A stretch of DNA of 20,736 nucleotides from a virus. A model generated the notes under the pieces. That model made no database searches and was not told where the DNA came from. It was given only the letters and a program-made list of their open reading frames with translations. Shown piece by piece: positions 16,200-20,736 of the stretch. The stretch's first letter is position 1; each line of letters starts with the position of its first letter. The stretch covers positions 1-20,736 of the IMG/VR virus record IMGVR_UViG_3300017726_000112; one strand, given 5' to 3'. The position numbers were made by a program, and so were the translations under genes.

Positions 16200-16501
16200 T
16201 ACTCGTCAACCCACGCTTCATTCTCTGGTGTGTTAGGGTCATCCTTAACGTAGTGGCCTTTAGCTGTACGAGCACGTTTCTTACCAGGAGGAGGTGTAGC
16301 TTTCTTAGGCTTCTTAGGCTTAGTAGCTGCAATGTCTGCCTCTGCACAGATGTAGTTGATGTTCTCATCTTTACTCTGTACGTTACCATAGTTGTCTTCA
16401 CCAGCAGACTGATTACCTGCAGAGTCCCACACGTAGCCGTGCTCATCTACACGGTAGCCCTTAGCTTCTAGGGCATCTTTGTATTTAAGATAATACTTCA
16501 T
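16199..16501 (-). CDS. Small basic C-terminal tail protein, unknown
   Basis: 100 residues from ATG 16501 (MKYYLKYKDALEAKGYRVDEHGYVWDSAGNQ), chosen over an upstream in-frame start because AAGGG is 6 bases before it and it overlaps the upstream stop as TAATG. An N-terminal KYKDALEAKGYRVDEHGYVWDSAG module is followed by an acidic spacer, then a Lys/Pro-rich stretch (KPKKPKKATPPPGKKRARTAKGHYV) that could bind nucleic acid, and an acidic end. No known family recognised. Confidence 0.6.
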   Translation of the reverse strand: MKYYLKYKDALEAKGYRVDEHGYVWDSAGNQSAGEDNYGNVQSKDENINYICAEADIAATKPKKPKKATPPPGKKRARTAKGHYVKDDPNTPENEAWVDE

Positions 16502-16752
16502 TATTTGCCCTTCTTCATAGGACGTGCTGCAGGGTTGGATGCACCACAAGCTAAACCACCGTGAGCATATCCCATTTTCTTAGTCATACCACCCTTCATG
16601 TAACCCATCTTCTTAGCTACTTCTGGTGCCTCTTTCTTGAGAGCTTTCATACCTTTGTTCATCATACCACCTTTGTTCATACCTTCATGATAACCTGTTC
16701 CACCACAGTGAGAACAACCTTTACCTTTACACTTAGGACATACCTTCTTCAT
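16501..16752 (-). CDS. Zinc-ribbon protein with GYxxGG repeats
   Basis: 83 residues, ATG 16752 with GGGAG upstream; the start overlaps the previous stop as ATGA. MKKVCPKCKGKGCSHCGGTGY has the DnaJ-type CxxCxGxGCxxCxGTG pattern, probably one zinc site. Then come Met/Gly/Lys-rich repeats: GMNKGGMMNKGMKAL, KKMGYMKGGMTKKMGYAHGGLACG and NPAARPMKKGK. No J domain is present, so it is not a chaperone in itself. Glycine-rich small proteins with KMGYxxGG text are widespread in marine phages as I recall, without known role. It follows the DUF5872-like gene, which has a related GYAKGG motif. Confidence 0.65.
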   Translation of the reverse strand: MKKVCPKCKGKGCSHCGGTGYHEGMNKGGMMNKGMKALKKEAPEVAKKMGYMKGGMTKKMGYAHGGLACGASNPAARPMKKGK

Positions 16753-17021
16753 GTTCGTTTTCTCCCCGATGCTGTCGTAGACCACTTAACTTTCTTTGGG
16801 CCTGTCTTCTTTGCTGCTTCTTGTTTACTAATCTTACTTGCTACTGCCTTTGGTCTACAAGCTGGGTAGGATCTACCGTCACCCTTTTGCCTACCACACT
16901 CTTTACCCGTCTTAACGTCCGTCCACTCTTCACCAAACCACTTACCTAAGCCGCCCTTGGCATAACCTCGGGTGCTTGGCAGTACGTGTTGACTACGAGA
17001 CTTTATTGTTCTTCGTGCCAC
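16749..17021 (-). CDS. DUF5872-like protein
   Basis: 90 residues starting at GTG 17021. This start has a perfect-looking ribosome site (GGAGG, seven bases before GTG) inside the end of the preceding gene; longer ATG starts upstream read through that gene in the wrong frame. The core GYAKGGLGKWFGEEWTDVKTGKECGRQKGDGRSYPACRP matches the KGGL..WF.E.W.DV..G..CGR....YP.CRP signature of DUF5872, found in phages and some large viruses. Two Cys (CGRQ, ACRP) may bind metal. The tail is very basic (KKTGPKKVKWSTTASGRKRT). Overlaps the previous gene by 29 bases and the next by 4. Function unknown. Confidence 0.7.
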   Translation of the reverse strand: MARRTIKSRSQHVLPSTRGYAKGGLGKWFGEEWTDVKTGKECGRQKGDGRSYPACRPKAVASKISKQEAAKKTGPKKVKWSTTASGRKRT

Positions 17022-17160
17022 TGTACTTACCTCCACGTGCTTTGTATGTCTTAGTAAGCCAAGCAGAGCCATAAGCGCTGGGCCATACGTCAAACTTCTT
17101 CTTAGCTTCTGCCTTTACTTTAGCGTACAGCTTCTTGTTTGTAGGGGTAGGGGATGCCAT
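16993..17160 (-). CDS. Small basic protein (55 aa)
   Basis: 55 residues, ATG 17160, overlapping the previous stop as TAATG. MASPTPTNKKLYAKVKAEAKKKFDVWPSAYGSAWLTKTYKARGGKYSGTKNNKVS: a Lys-rich helix followed by a conserved-looking FDVWPSAYGSAWLTKTYKARGGKY block that I recall from small marine phage proteins encoded beside DUF5872. Likely nucleic acid binding because of its charge, but no family function is known. Confidence 0.7.
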   Translation of the reverse strand: MASPTPTNKKLYAKVKAEAKKKFDVWPSAYGSAWLTKTYKARGGKYSGTKNNKVS

Positions 17161-17438
17161 TACCATTTCACCTTATCTGCCCAGTAAGCTGCTGAGAGCT
17201 TACCCTTCTTGATGTTCTTAGCGTGTCTAGCTTTGAAGCTTGCACGTTTCTTCTTCATCTTGTCAGACTCACCCGCTTTAGGCTTGCCTGCTGTGGATGC
17301 TCCCTGCTCACCAAAGCGGATGAGCTTGATGGTGTCACCCTCCTTGGCAAGTACAGCGTGGGATTTAGTTGGATGCTTTGGTGTACGCTTGGGTTTGTTG
17401 TAACCCTCAAACTTCTCACCTCTATATTCAATCGCCAT
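17160..17438 (-). CDS. Small basic protein with SFKARH...AYWADKVKW motif
   Basis: 92 residues, ATG 17438. YNKPKRTPKHPTKSHAVLAKEGDTIKLIRFGEQG, then KMKKKRASFKARHAKNIKKGKLSAAYWADKVKW. The pattern (KSHAVLAKEG...IRFG...R.SFKARH......AAYW..KVKW) is one I recognise from small proteins of marine phages and some large viruses, probably of the DUF6321 kind, without a settled role. Strongly basic; five Lys-rich blocks suggest DNA or RNA contact. Overlaps the preceding gene by 11 bases and the next start by one. Confidence 0.7.
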   Translation of the reverse strand: MAIEYRGEKFEGYNKPKRTPKHPTKSHAVLAKEGDTIKLIRFGEQGASTAGKPKAGESDKMKKKRASFKARHAKNIKKGKLSAAYWADKVKW

Positions 17439-17688
17439 AAGGTCTTTTCCTATCAGGGTCTAGTACATCGTTACGACTTAACATGCCCTCAAGATACATA
17501 GCTCTCTCTACATGATCTAAAGTGTAACGCACTCCAGTGTCAGCCTCTATTGCAGCACGTACATAGAACACATCACTACGAGGGATATGAATACGGCGTA
17601 TACGATTGGCACTACCGTCAGCTAACGCAGAGTAAAACTCTTCAAGTACGTTATCATCTGCGTATAGTTGTACGGGTTTAGTAGTCAT
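17428..17688 (-). CDS. First gene of late operon, unknown (86 aa)
   Basis: 86 residues from ATG 17688 (MTTKPVQLYADDNVLEEFY); an in-frame TTG two codons earlier is ignored. Text: EFYSALADGSANRIRRIHIPRSDVFYVRAAIEADTGVRYTLDHVERAMYLEGMLSRNDVLDPDRKRPYGD. It appears to be a small alpha/beta protein with a helical C-terminus; I do not recognise the family. No clear ribosome site precedes it (AAGAAAAG is about 10 bases away), odd for the promoter-proximal gene, and the leader before it carries alternative hairpins. Confidence 0.65.
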   Translation of the reverse strand: MTTKPVQLYADDNVLEEFYSALADGSANRIRRIHIPRSDVFYVRAAIEADTGVRYTLDHVERAMYLEGMLSRNDVLDPDRKRPYGD

Positions 17689-17715
17689 TGTCAATACTTT
17701 TCTTGGTAAAGAAGT

Positions 17716-17790
17716 GGTACGTGTCGCAAACTACGTGTTAGGAGAGAGGAGACAGGAGGAGAGTTACACATAATGTTTGTAACACGTACC
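17716..17790 (-). promoter_or_regulatory. Late-operon leader with alternative hairpins
   Basis: In minus-strand RNA, GGUACGUGUUA (17790-17780) can pair with UAACACGUA (17740-17732) or with ACACGUACC (17724-17716), nine pairs in each case, but not with both at once. Between them lies a 23-base pyrimidine tract (purines on the plus strand, 17741-17762). The last segment is 28 bases before the first ATG. On DNA these are also three copies of a TACGTGT box, so protein binding is the alternative reading. Confidence 0.5.
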
Positions 17791-17842
17791 AGTAGTGTAA
17801 CACTTATATGTTTATACAAGTTTATGTGTGTTACATACCTAT

Positions 17843-17871
17843 AGTGTACAAACTATAAAGAAGAGTGTCAA
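17843..17871 (-). promoter_or_regulatory. Late promoter P1 (sigma70-type)
   Basis: Minus strand: TTGACA (17871-17866), 17-base spacer, TACACT (17848-17843). The -35 is consensus and the -10 matches four of six. It points into the late operon with a leader of about 148 bases. Two nonamer boxes lie just upstream of the -35. Confidence 0.65.
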
Positions 17872-17877
17872 CCCTAT

Positions 17878-17997
17878 AGTTAAACTTTCTATAGTTAAAC
17901 TCTTCCTATGTCCAGTATCTTTATTAACACACTCTTTATATAGTTTAACTATTTATTATTTATTACTTGTATTAAGTTAAACTAAGAAAGTTAAACT
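17878..17997. repeat. Array of five AGTTWAACT nonamer boxes
   Basis: AGTTAAACT at 17878-17886, 17893-17901, 17975-17983 and 17989-17997, and its complement AGTTTAACT at 17942-17950. Pairs are spaced 15 and 14 bp start to start, a bit over one helical turn. Several are extended to (T)ATAGTT(A/T)AACT. They fill the stretch between the two late promoters, the typical place for an operator or activator array; a further copy is at 19437-19445. Confidence 0.7.
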
Positions 17998-18017
17998 CTG
18001 TCTGCTCCTGCTCCGCA

Positions 18018-18045
18018 GTTATACTCATGGAAACACCCTAGTCAA
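18018..18045 (-). promoter_or_regulatory. Late promoter P2 (sigma70-type)
   Basis: Minus strand: TTGACT (18045-18040), 16-base spacer, TATAAC (18023-18018). Both hexamers match five of six. Expected start is near 18011, so boxes at 17989-17997 and 17975-17983 fall just inside the transcript, as operators of a repressor would. Confidence 0.6.
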
Positions 18046-18058
18046 CCCATAAAATGTG

Positions 18059-18109
18059 TATAATCACAAAGATGTTACTAAATGTTACGACTTTGTAACA
18101 TATTGTGAT
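18059..18109. promoter_or_regulatory. TATAAT with nested inverted repeats
   Basis: Perfect TATAAT at 18059-18064 (plus strand; no good -35) runs into ATCACAA (18063-18069), then ATGTTAC-GACTTT-GTAACAT (18082-18101), then TTGTGAT (18103-18109). The outer and inner arms are both complementary, giving a nested palindrome that could be an operator or, in RNA, a hairpin. Confidence 0.5.
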
Positions 18110-18352
18110 AATAATACCACACATGTACTACTAAATAAGGCAAAACCTGGGCAAAGCTAAAAACCCCGTGTGTGTATTTGTGTATATACGTATACCTCAT
18201 ACCCCCCACTGGCCCTCGCACCCCCTCGTTTTTGCCTGTGTTTCGCATTATGTGGGGGCATTTCATTGCAAGCGCTTGTTTTTGTTGCAATCCTTAACTG
18301 TTACCGCGTCAGATTCTGCGTGAAATAGGGCGTTTTTAGGGTGGTTTCAGAG
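18110..18352. other. Part of control region without gene
   Basis: No convincing gene on either strand. Contents: a CA/TG-rich stretch with the palindrome TATACGTATA (18185-18194), a C-rich run (18199-18228), and the palindrome CAAGCGCTTG (18269-18278) flanked by TTGCAA at 18266-18271 and 18285-18290, which resembles LacI-family operators. Two short frames on the minus strand look random. Confidence 0.5.
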
Positions 18353-18431
18353 TTTGTGATCACAAATAGCAAAGGGATGCATCTAAACCATACCGCCACC
18401 CCTATTTTGTGATCACAAATATGCCACCCCT
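18353..18431. promoter_or_regulatory. Twin TTTGTGATCACAAA palindromes
   Basis: The perfect 14-bp palindrome TTTGTGATCACAAA occurs at 18353-18366 and 18406-18419, 53 bp apart, which is about five helical turns. GCCACCCCT flanks the second copy on both sides (18395-18403 and 18423-18431). The TGTGA..TCACA halves resemble CRP/FNR-like sites, but the spacer is absent (TGTGATCACA), so a different dimeric regulator is more likely. Confidence 0.65.
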
Positions 18432-18730
18432 CATACGCCATGCCGATTGCGTTAGGTAATAGATTCGCGCGTGTAGTATTACATCCGCGAGGCAGTAATT
18501 AGTTTATCAAGTAAGATCAACGCCTTAGCTAAACTCTGCCTAAGTCCAAATGAAATGTTACAGTTTAAAACTAAACAAAACAAAGAGTTAACTTTATTTC
18601 GTGATCGGTTAAAGTTTTTTATTGAATATCTGAAATCCCATTGCTAGGTTGAATACATCGAAAGCGACAAGGAATGCAGCGATAGGGCAAGCCCCCACGA
18701 TTCAAAGCTTCCAGCGTCCTAGACGATCAA
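18432..18730. other. Part of control region without gene
   Basis: No gene seen. AT-rich in the middle, with AGTTTAAAACT (18562-18572) and AGTTAAC (18586-18592) as weak relatives of the nonamer box, GAATA words at 18624 and 18651 that extend the repeat pattern further on, and a run of T (18615-18620). No tRNA cloverleaf or attachment site recognised. Confidence 0.5.
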
Positions 18731-18821
18731 GCCGCATAGAAGAGCCGCATAGAATATAAGACCGAATAAAAAACTTGACTAACAAAACCGAATATGCAGA
18801 CTGAATACCAAGAACAGAATA
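18731..18821. repeat. Degenerate ~13-bp repeat array (iteron-like)
   Basis: GCCGCATAGAAGA at 18731-18743 is followed directly by GCCGCATAGAATA at 18744-18756. Then ACCGAATA (18761), ACCGAATA (18787), ACTGAATA (18800) and ACAGAATA (18814). Distances are 13, 12, 26, 13 and 14 bp. The array is AT-rich and lies between divergent operons, as replication iterons or regulator arrays often do. Confidence 0.45.
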
Positions 18822-18837
18822 AACGCTATTTGACATA

Positions 18838-18849
18838 TCTCGAAAGAGA
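18838..18849. other. TCTC-GAAA-GAGA mini-hairpin
   Basis: Four-pair stem closed by a GAAA (GNRA) tetraloop, just after TTGACA at 18830-18835. That TTGACA has no acceptable -10 element at normal spacing. Confidence 0.35.
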
Positions 18850-18867
18850 CCACCCACGTTTTACGCC

Positions 18868-18942
18868 ATGATGCGAGGGTCTATATTACGGCAAAACATG
18901 GCCCACACTGTGACGGGTGTGGCACCGATAGGCGGCGCTTGA
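18868..18942 (+). CDS. Possible leader peptide 1 (24 aa)
   Basis: Frame of 24 codons starting ATGATG: MMRGSILRQNMAHTVTGVAPIGGA. No ribosome site is visible and coding character cannot be judged at this length. It is listed only because its stop overlaps the start of the next small frame (TGATG). Confidence 0.15.
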   Translation: MMRGSILRQNMAHTVTGVAPIGGA

Positions 18943-19019
18943 TGTATATATGCGATAATTGCATCCAGCGTCCATGGCTGAAGGGGTGGCGTGTGGCAAA
19001 TGCAAAGCACGATTTATAA
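18942..19019 (+). CDS. Possible leader peptide 2 (25 aa, CxxC)
   Basis: MYICDNCIQRPWLKGWRVANAKHDL, from ATG 18942, overlapping the previous stop as TGATG. Contains CxxC and a Trp-rich basic middle. It ends 12 bases before the stem-loop at 19031. No clear ribosome site. Could be random. Confidence 0.2.
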   Translation: MYICDNCIQRPWLKGWRVANAKHDL

Positions 19020-19030
19020 GATATAGCTAG

Positions 19031-19058
19031 GATAGGCGCGTCCAGGATTGTGCCTATC
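19031..19058 (+). promoter_or_regulatory. Stem-loop upstream of the DUF7303-like gene
   Basis: GATAGGCGC pairs with GTGCCTATC (nine pairs, one G-U) around a 10-base loop, followed by TCATGGTG. No U-run, so it is not a simple terminator. Shares the TAGGCGC...GTGCCTA core with the element at 19408-19427. Confidence 0.5.
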
Positions 19059-19125
19059 TCATGGTGTATCTTCACCAATCTATGACCGACCAACCTTAAC
19101 CACTAGACATAAGATAGGACAGACC

Positions 19126-19392
19126 ATGTATAAAATCGAAAAGAACGTACCCCTTCACAACTCACCACGCAACGGCCACGCATTCTATAAGTACCCTTTC
19201 TTCGATATGAAAGTGAATGATAGCTTTGCTGTGCCAGTGGATCCAACCACCACGCTAAACTATATCCGTGTGGCTAATCGTGTGGCGATTGCTATCTGCA
19301 CCCAATACAAGCGATCCAATAACAATGGCATGAAATTCTGCTACCGCACAGATAAAGTCAACCGCGTGATCCGTGTTTGGCGCACAGCATAA
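19126..19392 (+). CDS. DUF7303-like small protein
   Basis: 88 residues from ATG 19126, with AGGA 7 bases before; the frame is open further upstream but has no better start. MYKIEKNVPLHNSPRNGHAF, YPFFDMKVNDSFAVPVDP, TLNYIRVANRVAIAICTQ, KFCYRTDKVNRVIRVWRTA. The pattern, a short KYPF...M.VGDSF.VP loop, then a helix with repeated V/I, then F..R...G..RVWR, is that of the DUF7303 family, common in phages of Proteobacteria. Function unknown; no catalytic residues visible. It is the first clear gene of the divergent plus-strand block. Confidence 0.75.
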   Translation: MYKIEKNVPLHNSPRNGHAFYKYPFFDMKVNDSFAVPVDPTTTLNYIRVANRVAIAICTQYKRSNNNGMKFCYRTDKVNRVIRVWRTA

Positions 19393-19400
19393 AAACTTTC

Positions 19401-19445
19401 TTGACAGGTAGGCGCTGCGGTGCCTACTCTCTGGATAGTTTAACT
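19401..19445 (+). promoter_or_regulatory. TTGACA, hairpin and nonamer box before 19460 gene
   Basis: Consensus -35 TTGACA (19401-19406). The spacer carries the stem-loop GTAGGCGC-TGCG-GTGCCTAC (19408-19427). A weak -10 TACTCT lies at 19425-19430. Then AGTTTAACT at 19437-19445, near the predicted start, the same nonamer as in the late control region. The -10 is poor, so the promoter is a proposal. Confidence 0.45.
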
Positions 19446-19459
19446 TTGGAGAGAGACCC

Positions 19460-19648
19460 ATGAATAAATCAAAAGTTATGCCTGATGGATGGACTAAAAA
19501 TATTCACTTGGATGCAGGTGCATACGTGCTTGACGTTAATGTGAAACCGGATACTTGCTTTGACGATAGGTTCAAGGCGTGGTGCAATGATGAAAATGAA
19601 ATACTAATAATTGACGGATGGAATGTATCAATTTTGGAGGTGGAATAA
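19460..19648 (+). CDS. Small protein of unknown function (62 aa)
   Basis: 62 residues, ATG 19460 with GGAGAGA upstream. MNKSKVMPDGWTKNIHLDAGAYVLDVNVKPDTCFDDRFKAWCNDENEILIIDGWNVSILEVE. A beta-rich small protein with paired hydrophobic strands (YVLDVNV, EILIIDGWNVSILEV) and two Cys. The end overlaps the next start as TAATG. No family recognised. Confidence 0.65.
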   Translation: MNKSKVMPDGWTKNIHLDAGAYVLDVNVKPDTCFDDRFKAWCNDENEILIIDGWNVSILEVE

Positions 19649-20370
19649 TGTCACAATATAAACTCTTGGGCGTAGGCACTAACGCAAAAACTGTCAAAGG
19701 TGACGGGGATGAATACCTCACAGCCATTTTGTATATGACACCCTATAAAGTCATGGTTGACAACAAGTTGTATAACTCATGCAGCATGGCAGTTTTGGCT
19801 GGATGCATTGAAGCTTGCCTAAATACCGCTGGGCGTGGTGCAATGAATAGCGTTCAATCGGCACGAGAACGCAAAGCGCAATGGTTTTATAGTGATCGTG
19901 ATGGTTTCATGCGCCAAGTCATGCAGGACATTGCCAAGTTTCAAACATACTGTAACAAGCGCGATATTCAGCCTGTGGTCAGACTAAACGGCACAACAGA
20001 CATTCGCTGGGAATTGATAAAGCTTGATGGCTATACCATCTTTGAATTATTCCCACGGGTGCAATTCTATGACTACACAAAGATCAGCAATCGCAAGGTC
20101 TCACATATCCCCAACTATCATCTGACTTGGAGCTATAGCGGGGCGAATGCTACCTATGCGGCACAGTTGGATAAAGCTTTGGCGGCTGGTATGAATGCGG
20201 CTGTGGTATTCCGTGAAGCAATGACCCAAGAGACATGGCAAGGCTTGCCTGTGGTCAATGGTGACGCTGATGATCTGCGGATCTTAGACCCAGAAGGTGG
20301 TCACATCGTGGCGCTGTATGCCAAGGGCAAGGCCAAGCGTGACACATCCGGCTTTGTGGTGGATGTGTAA
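19648..20370 (+). CDS. DUF7227 / gp88-like phage protein
   Basis: 240 residues from ATG 19648, with GGAGG upstream, chosen over an in-frame ATG ten codons earlier that lies in the preceding gene. Early part: YKLLGVGTNAKTVKGDGDEYLTAILYM. Then a block with Cys (NSCSMAVLAGCIEACLNTAGRGAMNS), helices, VVRLNGTTDIRWELIKLDG, FELFPRVQFYDYTKISNRK, NYHLTWSYSGAN, NAAVVFREAM, LPVVNGDADDLRILDPEGGHIVALYAKGKAKRDTSGFVVDV. The line FPRVQFYDYTK...NYHLTWSYS...VVNGDADDLR...LYAKGKA is a signature I recognise from gp88/DUF7227-type proteins of many phages. Biochemical role unknown; conserved Cys near the N-terminus might bind metal. Member of the divergent block, probably early. Confidence 0.65.
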   Translation: MSQYKLLGVGTNAKTVKGDGDEYLTAILYMTPYKVMVDNKLYNSCSMAVLAGCIEACLNTAGRGAMNSVQSARERKAQWFYSDRDGFMRQVMQDIAKFQTYCNKRDIQPVVRLNGTTDIRWELIKLDGYTIFELFPRVQFYDYTKISNRKVSHIPNYHLTWSYSGANATYAAQLDKALAAGMNAAVVFREAMTQETWQGLPVVNGDADDLRILDPEGGHIVALYAKGKAKRDTSGFVVDV

Positions 20371-20371
20371 C

Positions 20372-20473
20372 ATGATGGCAACACTTTTAATCTTTGCCCT
20401 ATGCTTGGGCTTTTCAATCGCTGGGGCTGCGTTTATGTATTTCCCATTGGATGACAACAAAGAGGATGAATGA
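20372..20473 (+). CDS. Single-helix membrane peptide (33 aa)
   Basis: MMATLLIFALCLGFSIAGAAFMYFPLDDNKEDE. One hydrophobic helix (residues 3-25) and a short acidic tail. Starts one base after the previous stop; GGATG is a poor ribosome site, so translation is probably coupled. Too short for family assignment; small membrane peptides are common in early phage blocks. Confidence 0.55.
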   Translation: MMATLLIFALCLGFSIAGAAFMYFPLDDNKEDE

Positions 20474-20474
20474 C

Positions 20475-20696
20475 ATGGCACACTTAGACATCGACACAAC
20501 CACGCTGGAAGTAGCAACAAGAGCTTTGGCCCTCTTTAAGTCTGAATACCCCGACAGGATTACTGTTTGGGCAGAGACAGCAGAGGGACAGTTAGACATC
20601 AAGATCGGCAGTATAGCCAAGAACAAAAACGAGGGGCCAATGCGCCATCACATCTACTTCAACAAAACCCGAACACTTATGGAGGTAAGCCAATGA
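20475..20696 (+). CDS. Small protein of unknown function (73 aa)
   Basis: 73 residues from ATG 20475 with GAGGA upstream, one base after the previous stop. MAHLDIDTTTLEVATRALALFK, SEYPDRITVWAETAEGQLDIKIGSIAKNK, MRHHIYFNKTRTLMEVSQ: a helix followed by three or four strands, compact and soluble. The end overlaps the next start as ATGA. No family recognised. Confidence 0.6.
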   Translation: MAHLDIDTTTLEVATRALALFKSEYPDRITVWAETAEGQLDIKIGSIAKNKNEGPMRHHIYFNKTRTLMEVSQ

Positions 20697-20736
20697 TCTA
20701 CGCAATAGCTGATGTACCGCACGAAGACTATGACAA
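20693..20736 (+). CDS. Start of a further gene, cut by window end
   Basis: ATG 20693 overlaps the preceding stop (ATGA), with GGAGG 8 bases upstream. Only MIYAIADVPHEDYD is visible. The strong ribosome site and coupling support it; identity unknown. Confidence 0.5.
   Translation, partial: MIYAIADVPHEDYD

Noticed and set aside
18078-18290. Minus-strand frame of 70 codons in the control region
   Set aside because: Biased, low-complexity text (YTYIHKYTHG, WYYYHN), no ribosome site, and it runs across palindromes and a C-rich tract.
18660-18725. tRNA-like stretch with GGGCAAGCCCCC and GATTCAAAG
   Set aside because: No seven-base acceptor stem or proper anticodon arm could be assembled.
18830-18835. 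TTGACA as a plus-strand promoter
   Set aside because: No acceptable -10 hexamer at 15-19 bases downstream.
18881-19093. Minus-strand frame of 70 codons
   Set aside because: No ribosome site or recognisable pattern, and it covers the stem-loop at 19031-19058.

Overview
The window looks like part of a tailed-phage genome with a short-tailed (podovirus-like) morphogenesis module, probably a marine phage of an alphaproteobacterium. The evidence is a compact, overlapping late gene block (small terminase, HTH protein, large terminase, portal, internal virion protein, scaffold, capsid, adaptor, nozzle, tail fibre) together with small basic or glycine-rich ORFans of the kind common in marine phages. 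The host guess is inference: a DUF1127-like gene is present and resemblances were recalled from memory. No integrase, repressor, polymerase or lysozyme is visible here, and both ends of the window cut through genes.

Layout. (1) 1-17,688, minus strand, one long late transcription unit read from 17.7 kb down to 1. It begins with seven small overlapping genes (17,688-15,840), most chained by TAATG/ATGA stop-start overlaps. A DUF1127-like gene and three overlapping genes for exported or membrane-targeted proteins follow (15,736-13,988), then a membrane-anchored coiled-coil protein, the packaging genes (13,400-11,151), the portal, a small linker gene, a 1067-residue virion protein that appears to carry a domain shared with large polyvalent proteins, scaffold, major capsid protein, adaptor, nozzle-like protein and a tail fibre with 36-residue repeats that runs off the window. 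(2) 17,689-19,125, about 1.4 kb without a convincing gene. This control region holds two good sigma70-like promoters firing into the late operon, an array of five AGTTAAACT boxes between them, several palindromes, a degenerate ~13-bp repeat array and two stem-loops. (3) 19,126-20,736, plus strand, a divergent block of small genes (DUF7303-like, a DUF7227/gp88-like protein, a one-helix membrane protein and ORFans), preceded in part by a TTGACA element, a hairpin and one more copy of the nonamer box.

Most interesting points: a clearly coding HTH gene (12,619-13,035) with no ATG/GTG/TTG start in frame, which overlaps the small terminase stop as ATAA and so may use an ATA start or a -1 frameshift; the shared nonamer boxes in both divergent promoter regions; a late leader with two mutually exclusive hairpins; a near-identical 5'-UTR stem-loop before two late genes; and a GY(A/M)xGG motif recurring in three different late proteins.
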